Assembly (NCBI GenBank): GCA_035316025.1
Contig: DATFXL010000031.1
Span: 1 to 33,575 of the forward strand
Reading direction: 5' to 3'
DNA from: JALZAA01 sp035316025
GTDB lineage: Bacteria > Actinomycetota > Acidimicrobiia > IMCC26256 > JACDBD01
Length of the DNA stretch: 33,575 bases
Numbering within the stretch: position 1 is the stretch's first letter; every line of letters starts with the position of its first letter. A program made the translations under genes and the position numbers. Of the stretch, positions 1-5,798 are shown piece after piece. The notes under the pieces are model-generated. The model was not told the DNA's origin and ran no database searches. It worked only from the letters and a program-made list of their open reading frames with translations.

Positions 1-818
1 CGTGAAAGCTCGAGCTCCAGGTGGAGCGGCCCCTCGCTCGTCGCAGTGATGAACGGCAGGTTGATCGTCGTCTGCTGCGCCGAGGAGAGCTCGATCTTCG
101 CCTTCTCGGCCGCCTCCTTCAGACGCTGCAATGCCATCTTGTCGTTCGACAGGTCGACGCCGTGCGCGTTCTTGAACTCGGTGACCATCCAATCGATGAC
201 GCGCTGGTCCCAGTCGTCACCCCCGAGGTGCGTGTTGCCGGCGGTCGCCTTGACCTCGAACACGCCCTCGCCGATGTCGAGCAGCGACACGTCGTAGGTG
301 CCGCCGCCGAGGTCGAAGACGAGGATCGTCTGGTCGTGCTCCTTGTCGAGCCCATAGGCCAGGGCGGCCGCGGTCGGCTCGTTGATGATGCGGAGCACCT
401 CGAGGCCGGCGATCTGGCCCGCTTCCTTGGTCGCCTGACGCTGGGCGTCGTCGAAGTAGGCGGGGACCGTGATGACCGCCTGGTTCACCGTGTCGCCCAG
501 GTACGCCTCGGCGTCCCGCTTCAGCTTCTGCAGGATGCGGGCCGAGATCTCCTGGGCCGAGTAGTTCTTGCCATCGATGTCGATCTTCCAGTCGGTGCCG
601 ATGTGGCGCTTGACCGATCGCACCGTCCGGTCCGGGTTCGTGATGGCCTGGCGCTTTGCGACCTCGCCGACGAGCACCTCGCCCGTCTTCGAGAACGCCA
701 CCACCGAGGGGGTGGTCCGGGCGCCTTCCGAGTTGGGAATGACGGCGGGCTCGCCCGCCTCCAGGGTCGACACCACGGAGTTGGTGGTGCCGAGGTCGAT
801 TCCGACGGCCTTGCTCAT
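1..818 (-). CDS. dnaK: Chaperone protein DnaK, N-terminal part (cut by window edge)
   Basis: This is the ATPase half of the Hsp70 chaperone DnaK, which binds exposed hydrophobic peptides in the cytoplasm in ATP-driven cycles with DnaJ and GrpE. Reading the minus strand from ATG at 818 gives about 272 residues. They start with the phosphate-1 motif IDLGTTNSVV and contain VKRHIGTDWKI, VITVPAYFDDAQRQATK, INEPTAAALAYG and the phosphate-2 motif FDLGGGTYDVSLL near residue 167. The frame is open to base 1, so the rest of the nucleotide-binding domain and the whole substrate-binding domain lie outside. GGAGG (827-831) stands 8 nt before the ATG. A HAIR-like element and a promoter lie directly upstream, which suggests HspR control. 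Identity is certain; partners such as grpE and dnaJ cannot be seen. Confidence 0.97.
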   Translation of the reverse strand, partial: MSKAVGIDLGTTNSVVSTLEAGEPAVIPNSEGARTTPSVVAFSKTGEVLVGEVAKRQAITNPDRTVRSVKRHIGTDWKIDIDGKNYSAQEISARILQKLKRDAEAYLGDTVNQAVITVPAYFDDAQRQATKEAGQIAGLEVLRIINEPTAAALAYGLDKEHDQTILVFDLGGGTYDVSLLDIGEGVFEVKATAGNTHLGGDDWDQRVIDWMVTEFKNAHGVDLSNDKMALQRLKEAAEKAKIELSSAQQTTINLPFITATSEGPLHLELELS

Positions 819-836
819 CAGCGGATCCTCCGGGAA

Positions 837-857
837 GTTGAGTCCTCGAGTATCAAG
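837..857 (-). promoter_or_regulatory. HAIR-like HspR operator upstream of dnaK
   Basis: On the minus strand the site reads CTTGATA, seven bases (CTCGAGG), then ACTCAAC. The known HspR-associated inverted repeat is CTTGAGT-N7-ACTCAAG, so the half-sites match 5/7 and 6/7 with the exact spacing. It lies between the putative -10 and the ribosome-binding site of dnaK, covering the expected transcription start, where a repressor would block transcription. HspR itself is not in the window. Confidence 0.7.
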
Positions 858-859
858 TT

Positions 860-890
860 AGTTTAGGCAACGAGGCAGCGAACCCGTCAA
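860..890 (-). promoter_or_regulatory. Putative dnaK promoter
   Basis: On the minus strand TTGACG (890-885) serves as a -35 box, and TAAACT (865-860) or the overlapping CTAAAC (866-861) as a -10 box. The spacer is 18-19 nt, slightly long. The predicted start falls inside the HAIR-like element at 837-857. Confidence 0.5.
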
Positions 891-1020
891 TTCCCTGCTG
901 CCGCACTTTCCGGCCGGACAGCCGATGAAGGCGGGACCACAGGAACCAGCACCGGGTGACCTCCGGAGGGCGCCGCCGCCCGGTCCCGGGCCACACCGGC
1001 GACGTCGTTGACACTCGGAG

Positions 1021-1026
1021 TAGGTT
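1021..1026 (+). promoter_or_regulatory. -10 box for a leaderless cNMP-binding gene
   Basis: TAGGTT lies 6 nt before the GTG at 1033. There is no well-placed Shine-Dalgarno sequence, so the mRNA probably begins at or next to the start codon. No convincing -35 is seen at 16-18 nt. Confidence 0.45.
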
Positions 1027-1032
1027 CCCTCC

Positions 1033-1464
1033 GTGGCTCGGCTGCGCCGCGATGCGTTCATCGACCATCTGGCCGACGTCCCCCTCTTCTCGGCCCTCCC
1101 GAAGAAGGACCTCCAGCTGATTTCTCGGCGGGCGGAGGACGTGAGGGTCGACGCCGGGAAGGTGCTGGTCACCGAGGGGAGCGCCGGCTCCGAGTTCTTC
1201 ATCATCGTGGAGGGCAAGGCCCGCGTGACCAGACGGGGCAAGAAAGTCGCCGGGCTCGGGGCGGGCCAGTTCTTCGGCGACCTCGCGCTCCTCGACCGCG
1301 CGCCGCGCAACGCCACCGTGGTGGCCGAGACGCCCATGGAGCTCCTCGTGCTGGGTCAGCGGGAGTTCTCTGCCCTCATCGACGAGGTGCCGGGCTTCTC
1401 CCACAAGTTGCTCGCCGGCCTCGCCCGGCGGCTTCGGGAGCAGGACGCCAAGGGCGTCCAGTAG
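1033..1464 (+). CDS. Cyclic nucleotide-binding domain protein (stand-alone)
   Basis: A 143-residue protein made almost entirely of one cNMP-binding beta-roll, as in the N-terminal half of Crp or in eukaryotic PKA regulatory subunits. Residues 15-20 (VPLFSA) and LPKKDLQLIS form the entry helix, GSAGSEFFIIVEGKARV the central strands, and FGDLALLDRAPRNATVVA the phosphate-binding cassette with its Arg. The usual cassette Glu is Asp here (FGD instead of FGE), so ligand affinity may differ. There is no C-terminal helix-turn-helix, so it cannot act alone as a Crp-type DNA binder. It is divergent from dnaK. GTG 1033 is chosen because it follows the -10 TAGGTT by 6 nt and fits the domain start. The ligand (cAMP, cGMP or none) and partner are unknown. 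Confidence 0.85.
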   Translation: MARLRRDAFIDHLADVPLFSALPKKDLQLISRRAEDVRVDAGKVLVTEGSAGSEFFIIVEGKARVTRRGKKVAGLGAGQFFGDLALLDRAPRNATVVAETPMELLVLGQREFSALIDEVPGFSHKLLAGLARRLREQDAKGVQ

Positions 1465-1465
1465 T

Positions 1466-1491
1466 GCTTGGCCGCCGGGAGGCGGCCGAGC
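1466..1491 (+). terminator. GC-rich hairpin after the cNMP-binding gene
   Basis: An 11-bp inverted repeat with one G-T pair (GCTTGGCCGCC / GGCGGCCGAGC) around a GGGA loop starts 2 nt after the TAG stop. No T-tract follows. Such hairpins downstream of stops in high-GC actinobacteria often act as terminators or 3'-end stabilisers, but function is inferred. Confidence 0.5.
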
Positions 1492-1752
1492 GCGATGCGG
1501 GCGGCATCCTCTTTCTTCTGCAGGAGCTGCTGCTGGGTGAGGGTTCGCGATCCCGGTAGTTGTGCGATTCCCAACCATGGCCGTGCTGCCGGAGAGAACC
1601 GCCCGGTCGAGATCCCGATTGCAGGCCGCGTCGCTGACCCGGGACACCGGCTGCTCGTCGTCGCGCTCCCTTGCTGTCGCGACGCGATGCGATTGCGGTT
1701 CCTCACGGGGCGGAGAGCGGAGTTGGAGGGCATCACCACTAGATTCCGGCTA
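1492..1752. other. Intergenic stretch between the cNMP-binding gene and the Fe-S reductase
   Basis: About 260 nt without a supported gene. It carries the -10 box TAGATT at 1740-1745 near its right end. Around 1466-1545 the minus strand looks coding by third-position GC but has no start codon (see findings). Two in-frame upstream starts for the following gene exist here (ATG 1687, TTG 1723) but neither has a Shine-Dalgarno sequence at the right distance. Confidence 0.5.
1740..1745 (+). promoter_or_regulatory. -10 box for the leaderless Fe-S reductase gene
   Basis: TAGATT is followed after 7 nt by GTG 1753. This spacing puts the transcription start at the codon and argues for GTG 1753 over upstream in-frame starts. 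Confidence 0.5.
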
Positions 1753-3975
1753 GTGACGCGGATCTCACTTCCCAAACCACACCAGATCGTGCTCGGCGTC
1801 GGCGTGCTCGCGTCGCTTGGCGCGCTGGCGTCGGGCGTCGTCCCCCGCCTCACTGGCTGGGAGGACGACTCCCCCGTGAGCCGGCGGGTGTTCGACAACG
1901 TGCCCGACCCGCTCTACTGGGCGTTCTACACCATCGTGGCCGTGATGCTGCTGGTGGTGGCGTGGCTCATCTCGCAGCGCGTGCAGAACTACGAGCGCGG
2001 GCTGCCCGATGATCGGCGCACCACCCGGAAGAACGTCGAGCGGCGACTCGCGGGCTTTCGGTCCGGCGTGTGGATGCAGACGCTGCTGCGCGACCCGGCG
2101 GCCGGCGTCATGCACTCGATGATCTATTTCGGGTTCCTCGTCCTCTTCGTGGCGACGGTCGTGCTCGAGATCGACCACCAGCTGCCGGACTCGGCGAAGT
2201 TCTTGCACGGGCGCGTGTACGAGGCCTACGCCGCGACCGCCGATTTCTTCGGTGCCGTCTTCGTCGTCGGAATCGTATGGGCCTTGGCCCGGCGCTACAT
2301 CCAACGCCCGTATCGCATCCGCATCAAGACCAAGCCCGAGGACGCGGCGATTCTGGGAACCTTCCTTGTCATCGGCCTGACGGGATTCGCCACCGAAGGA
2401 CTGCGAATCGCCCTGAACGGCATGCCGGCGTTCGAGAAGTGGTCGATCATCGGCTACCCGATCGCGACCATGTTCGACTCCCTCTCGCACGGGACGCTAC
2501 GGGACGCGCACCGCTGGCTCTGGGGCATCCACTTCGCATCGTTCGTCGCGTTCCTCATCATCCTGCCGACCACGAAGCTCCGGCACATGATCACGTCGCC
2601 GATGAACATGTACCTCGGCGACCGCGAGCGGCCGAAGGGCGCGATGCGTCCGCTTCCGAACCTGATGGAGACCGAGCTCGACACGTTCGGCGCATCGACC
2701 GTGGAGGACTTCACGTGGAAGCAGCTGTTCGACACCGACGCCTGCACCATCTGCGGACGCTGCACGTCGGTGTGCCCCGCCCACGCGACCGGGAAGCCGC
2801 TCGACCCCCGCGAGATCGTGCTGAAGGTCGGTGAGGTCATGGCCGCAACGGGCGACCCGCAAGTGTCGCCGCCGGTCGGCGTCGACCGCGACATCACCAT
2901 CGGCGCCGACTCGCTCTTCGAGCGCATCACGGCCGAGGAGCTGTGGGCGTGCACGTCGTGCAAGGCGTGCGACGAGATCTGCCCCGTCGACATCGAGATC
3001 CTCGACAAGATCCTCGACATGCGGCGCTACCTCTCGCTGATGGAGAGCAACTTCCCCCCCGAGCTCGGGAACACCTACCGCTCGATGGAGAACTCCTCGA
3101 ACGTGTACGGCATGAACCAGGGCGACCGGGCCAGTTGGGCCCGGGACCTCGAGGGCATCCCGATCATCGACGGCTCAGGTCCGTTCGAGCACGAGTATTT
3201 GATGTGGGTCGGATGCGCGGGCTCGTTCGACGACCGCAACAAGAAGACGAGCCGCGCCGTCGCCAAGCTGCTGCAACGGGCGGGCGTCGACTTCGCCATC
3301 CTTGGCCCGAGCGAGCTGTGCACGGGCGATCCCGCTCGCCGCTCCGGGAACGAGTACATCTTCCAGATGCTGGCCATGCAGAACGTCGAGACCTTGAACG
3401 GGCTCGGTGTCAAGAAGGTCATCGCCCAGTGCCCCCACTGCTTCAACACCCTGAAGAACGAGTACCCGCAGCTCGGCGGCGACTACGAGGTCCTGCACCA
3501 CTCGCAGTTCCTCATGGAGCTCATCGCCGGCGGGCGTCTCGATCTCGAGGAGGCGTCGCTCGAGGAGAGGGTCACGTACCACGACTCCTGTTACCTGGGG
3601 CGCCACAACGATGTGTACCTCGCGCCTCGCAAGGTCATCGGGTCGCTCGGCGGCATCGACGTAGTCGAGATGCCGCGCAACGGCACCCGCGGGTTGTGTT
3701 GTGGCGCCGGTGGCGCGCGCATGTGGATGGAGGAGCACACCGGGAAGAAGGTGAACATCGAACGCACCGAGGAGGCACTCGCCACCGGCGCGAGCCGGAT
3801 CGCGGTCGCGTGTCCATTCTGCTACGTGATGATGGATGACGGCGTGAAGGAGAAACAGCGCGACGAGGACGTCCGGGTGCAGGACATCTCGGAGGTGTTG
3901 CTCGAAGCGGTCGAGCACGCCGAGGAGCCACAGGCACCCGAGACCTTGACGGCGCGATTCGAGCCTGGCATCTAG
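1753..3975 (+). CDS. Membrane-bound (Fe-S) reductase, EtfD / heterodisulfide-reductase-related
   Basis: A 740-residue fusion with three parts. Residues 1-300 hold about six membrane helices resembling the NarI/HdrE cytochrome b family. Next come two 4Fe-4S ferredoxin clusters: C331-x2-C334-x2-C337-x3-C341 (CTICGRCTSVCP) and C400, C403, C406, C410 (CTSCKACDEICP). The last part has two CCG (cysteine-rich, HdrB-like) domains, with WVGCAGS near 488, CPHC near 560, DSCYLGRH near 613, LCCGAGG near 649 and ACPFC near 687. The best known relative is mycobacterial EtfD (Rv0338c), thought to pass electrons from the electron-transfer flavoprotein to the quinone pool during beta-oxidation; that role is inferred here, and no etfAB genes are in view. 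GTG 1753 is favoured by TAGATT 7 nt upstream, though ATG 1687 is possible. A DUF4239 gene follows after 22 nt. Confidence 0.9.
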   Translation: MTRISLPKPHQIVLGVGVLASLGALASGVVPRLTGWEDDSPVSRRVFDNVPDPLYWAFYTIVAVMLLVVAWLISQRVQNYERGLPDDRRTTRKNVERRLAGFRSGVWMQTLLRDPAAGVMHSMIYFGFLVLFVATVVLEIDHQLPDSAKFLHGRVYEAYAATADFFGAVFVVGIVWALARRYIQRPYRIRIKTKPEDAAILGTFLVIGLTGFATEGLRIALNGMPAFEKWSIIGYPIATMFDSLSHGTLRDAHRWLWGIHFASFVAFLIILPTTKLRHMITSPMNMYLGDRERPKGAMRPLPNLMETELDTFGASTVEDFTWKQLFDTDACTICGRCTSVCPAHATGKPLDPREIVLKVGEVMAATGDPQVSPPVGVDRDITIGADSLFERITAEELWACTSCKACDEICPVDIEILDKILDMRRYLSLMESNFPPELGNTYRSMENSSNVYGMNQGDRASWARDLEGIPIIDGSGPFEHEYLMWVGCAGSFDDRNKKTSRAVAKLLQRAGVDFAILGPSELCTGDPARRSGNEYIFQMLAMQNVETLNGLGVKKVIAQCPHCFNTLKNEYPQLGGDYEVLHHSQFLMELIAGGRLDLEEASLEERVTYHDSCYLGRHNDVYLAPRKVIGSLGGIDVVEMPRNGTRGLCCGAGGARMWMEEHTGKKVNIERTEEALATGASRIAVACPFCYVMMDDGVKEKQRDEDVRVQDISEVLLEAVEHAEEPQAPETLTARFEPGI

Positions 3976-3997
3976 CCACGCGGCCGGTCGTCAGGAT

Positions 3998-4789
3998 ATG
4001 GACGCCTTCATCGAGTTCTTCGACCCGCTGTCGATGCCCTTGCTCTTCCTTGTGTGGGGCGCGGCAGGCCTGGCGTTCGTCTTCGGCATCGAGCTGATCG
4101 TCCGCCGTCGGCTGCAGCCGGACCTGCGGGAGCAGATCAGCACGAGTACCGGCGTCATGATCCAGGTGCTGGCGGTCTTCTACTCCGTCCTCGTCGCGTT
4201 CGTGATCGTCGGCGAGCGCAATGCGATCAGCGATGCCAACGACAACATCTCGAACGAGGGTGGCGCGCTGACTGGCCTGTACCACGACGTTGGCGGCTTC
4301 CCACAGCCGGTCCGCGGCGACATCCGGCGCGCCACCCTCGCCTACGCGCAATCGGTGATCGCCCGAGACTTCCGCACCGCCGACCAGACGGGCGGTCCCA
4401 ACCCGGACACCAGCATGAAGATCGACGATCTCTACCGCACCGTCGAGGCCGCGGAGCCGGTCGTCGGGAGCAGCAAGTTCTACGCGCAGGCCGTCAGCGA
4501 TCTCAGTGACGTCAACAAAGCGCGGCGTGGCCGCATCGCGGACGCCAGCGACACGATACCCGGACCGTTGTTCTTCCTCGTCGTCTTGGTGAGCGTGCTC
4601 GTGCTCGTCGTTGCGACGCTGCTGAACACGCGGGCGCGCCGGGCGCACATGGCGCTCCTCGCGGGACTTGCGATCGTCGTGTCATTCAACCTCGCCTTGA
4701 TCGTCGCGCTCGAGCATCCCTTCGGTGGTGCGATCGCCATCAGCGACAAGCCGATTCGCACCGTCGTCGTCGCTCCGGGGCAACGCTGA
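3998..4789 (+). CDS. DUF4239 (bestrophin-like) membrane protein
   Basis: A 263-residue protein with the DUF4239 layout: two N-terminal membrane helices (about 10-33 and 50-72), a soluble central part of about 130 residues, and two C-terminal helices (about 188-208 and 218-242). VLAVFYSVLVAFVIVGERNA and the following DANDNISNEGGALTGLYHD stretch are typical of the family. These proteins have been likened to bestrophin channels, but no transport role is established. The gene starts 22 nt after the Fe-S reductase stop on the same strand, so co-transcription is likely. AGGA lies very close to the ATG, so the ribosome-binding site is weak. It converges on dcd. Confidence 0.8.
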   Translation: MDAFIEFFDPLSMPLLFLVWGAAGLAFVFGIELIVRRRLQPDLREQISTSTGVMIQVLAVFYSVLVAFVIVGERNAISDANDNISNEGGALTGLYHDVGGFPQPVRGDIRRATLAYAQSVIARDFRTADQTGGPNPDTSMKIDDLYRTVEAAEPVVGSSKFYAQAVSDLSDVNKARRGRIADASDTIPGPLFFLVVLVSVLVLVVATLLNTRARRAHMALLAGLAIVVSFNLALIVALEHPFGGAIAISDKPIRTVVVAPGQR

Positions 4790-4830
4790 CCGCACCGCCG
4801 ACGGCGACCGCGTCCGGTTCCCGCGAATAT

Positions 4831-5403
4831 TCAGTCGTCGTCGCGGAAGTTCAGGTAGTAGCGGCTCGGCGTCGGGCCCCGTTGGCCCTGGTACTTCGAA
4901 CCCGTGGCGCCACTCCCGTACGGCTGGTCTGCTGCCGTAGTCATCCGGAAGAAGGAGATCTGGCCGATCTTCATCCCGGGATAGATCGCGATCGGCAGCG
5001 TGGCGACATTCGACAGCTCGAGGGTGAGGTGCCCGTCCCAGCCGGCGTCCACGAACCCGGCCGTGGCGTGGGTCAGCAGACCGAGCCGGCCCAGACTCGA
5101 CTTGCCGTCGAGGCGGGCGGCCAGGTCGTCCGGGAGCCCGACCCGCTCCAGGGTCGAAGCAAGCGCGAACTCGGCGGGGTGGAGGATGAAGGCCCGGCCG
5201 TCGTCGACCTCGACGAGCTCCGTGAGGTCCTCCTGGGGCTCCTTGGGATCGATGAACGGCGTCGTGTCGTTCCGGAAGACGCGGAAGTACCGGTCGACGT
5301 GCATATCGACCGACGACGGCTGCACATCGGCGTCGTCGAACGGCTCGATCACGATGCGCCCCGCCTTGAGCTGCTCGCGGATCGTCGCGTCCGACAAGAT
5401 CAC
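4831..5403 (-). CDS. dcd: dCTP deaminase, probably bifunctional (dUMP-forming, Dcd-Dut type)
   Basis: A 190-residue trimeric nucleotide enzyme that converts dCTP to dUTP and, in the mycobacterial type, on to dUMP, feeding thymidylate synthesis and keeping dUTP low. Seen: GKSSLGRLGL at 100-109 with the catalytic Ser/Arg, THATAGFVDAGWDG at 111-124, TLELSN with the catalytic Glu129, and the C-terminal GSKYQGQRGPTPSR clamp. Length, T114/A115 and the tail closely match the bifunctional Dcd-Dut of Mycobacterium tuberculosis. The GTG start at 5403 follows a minus-strand -10 box TAGGCT by 7 nt, so the mRNA is probably leaderless. The gene is divergent from tRNA-Gly. Bifunctionality is inferred from similarity. 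Confidence 0.95.
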   Translation of the reverse strand: MILSDATIREQLKAGRIVIEPFDDADVQPSSVDMHVDRYFRVFRNDTTPFIDPKEPQEDLTELVEVDDGRAFILHPAEFALASTLERVGLPDDLAARLDGKSSLGRLGLLTHATAGFVDAGWDGHLTLELSNVATLPIAIYPGMKIGQISFFRMTTAADQPYGSGATGSKYQGQRGPTPSRYYLNFRDDD

Positions 5404-5410
5404 ACGCGGG

Positions 5411-5416
5411 AGCCTA
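5411..5416 (-). promoter_or_regulatory. -10 box for leaderless dcd
   Basis: TAGGCT on the minus strand ends 7 nt before GTG 5403. No ribosome-binding site lies between them. Confidence 0.45.
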
Positions 5417-5430
5417 CCGGCGGCAGTTGG

Positions 5431-5436
5431 TATCTT
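5431..5436 (+). promoter_or_regulatory. Putative -10 box of the tRNA-Gly gene
   Basis: TATCTT ends 11 nt before the mature 5' end of tRNA-Gly, a fitting distance for a short 5' leader removed by RNase P. The -35 region is not recognisable. Confidence 0.4.
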
Positions 5437-5447
5437 CGTCGCTCCTC

Positions 5448-5518
5448 GCGGGTGTAGTTCAGAGGCAGAACATCAGCTTCCCAAGCTGAGAACGCGGGTT
5501 CGATTCCCGTCACCCGCT
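5448..5518 (+). tRNA. tRNA-Gly (anticodon CCC)
   Basis: The cloverleaf folds fully: acceptor GCGGGTG with CACCCGC, D arm GTTC/GAAC, anticodon stem TCAGC/GCTGA around TTCCCAA with CCC at 5480-5482, a 4-nt variable region, and T arm GCGGG-TTCGATT-CCCGT. The discriminator is T and CCA is not encoded. It reads GGG codons. Its 3' half, from the anticodon loop to one base past the discriminator, is repeated perfectly at 8492-8533, the hallmark of tRNA-targeted integration. The gene itself is intact. Confidence 0.97.
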
Positions 5519-5519
5519 C
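5478..5519 (+). repeat. Left copy of a 42-bp direct repeat (attL-like, inside tRNA-Gly)
   Basis: These 42 bases, from the anticodon loop of tRNA-Gly to one base past its end, are identical to 8492-8533 (offset 3,014). Bases flanking the match differ (C against T on the left, G against C on the right). Tyrosine recombinases commonly use just this part of tRNA genes, with crossover in or near the anticodon loop. Confidence 0.9.
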
Positions 5520-5784
5520 GCTGTTCACGAGTGTTCGCCTGGCCACAGGCTCAACGCGACACCCGTGAAATTTCGCACAAGGGTTCGCGGCTTCGCTCTT
5601 TTTTGCGGTCTCGCGGCCTCGCCCGCGGCCTGGCGTCGTCGTGTCCCCCGACCACCGCCGGCCAGCGAGACATGACGCGCGCCGCCGGACTGCTATCCGG
5701 CTCGATGCACGCGTGTACGGCTCAGTGTTGCTACGGCTCTTCTGTTCTCGCCACCGATGCGGCTACGAGCCAAGCGGGCGTCGT
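5520..5784. other. Left non-coding part of the tRNA-flanked segment
   Basis: About 265 nt between the tRNA and the -10 box of the regulator gene. It has a run of six T at 5599-5604 just after a short GCGGCTTCGC hairpin, which could end tRNA transcription. No integrase, excisionase or small ORF with convincing codon use is visible. Confidence 0.4.
5591..5604 (+). terminator. Possible weak intrinsic terminator downstream of tRNA-Gly
   Basis: A small GCG/CGC hairpin (about 5587-5597) runs into six T at 5599-5604, a rare T-run in this GC-rich window. The stem is short, so this is tentative. Confidence 0.3.
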
Positions 5785-5790
5785 TATGCT
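5785..5790 (+). promoter_or_regulatory. -10 box for the leaderless cyclase/ATPase regulator
   Basis: TATGCT is followed after 8 nt by ATG 5799, with no Shine-Dalgarno sequence. The same hexamer and the same 8-nt gap precede the Ddn-like gene at 9597. Confidence 0.5.
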
Positions 5791-5798
5791 CGCTTCCC

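Noticed and set aside
21..866. Long plus-strand open frame at the left edge
   Set aside because: It is antisense to dnaK, whose motifs are conserved along the whole stretch.
853..1647. Minus-strand open frame of 264 residues antisense to the cNMP-binding gene
   Set aside because: Pro/Arg/Gly/Glu-rich with no recognisable domain; the plus strand carries a complete cNMP-binding fold.
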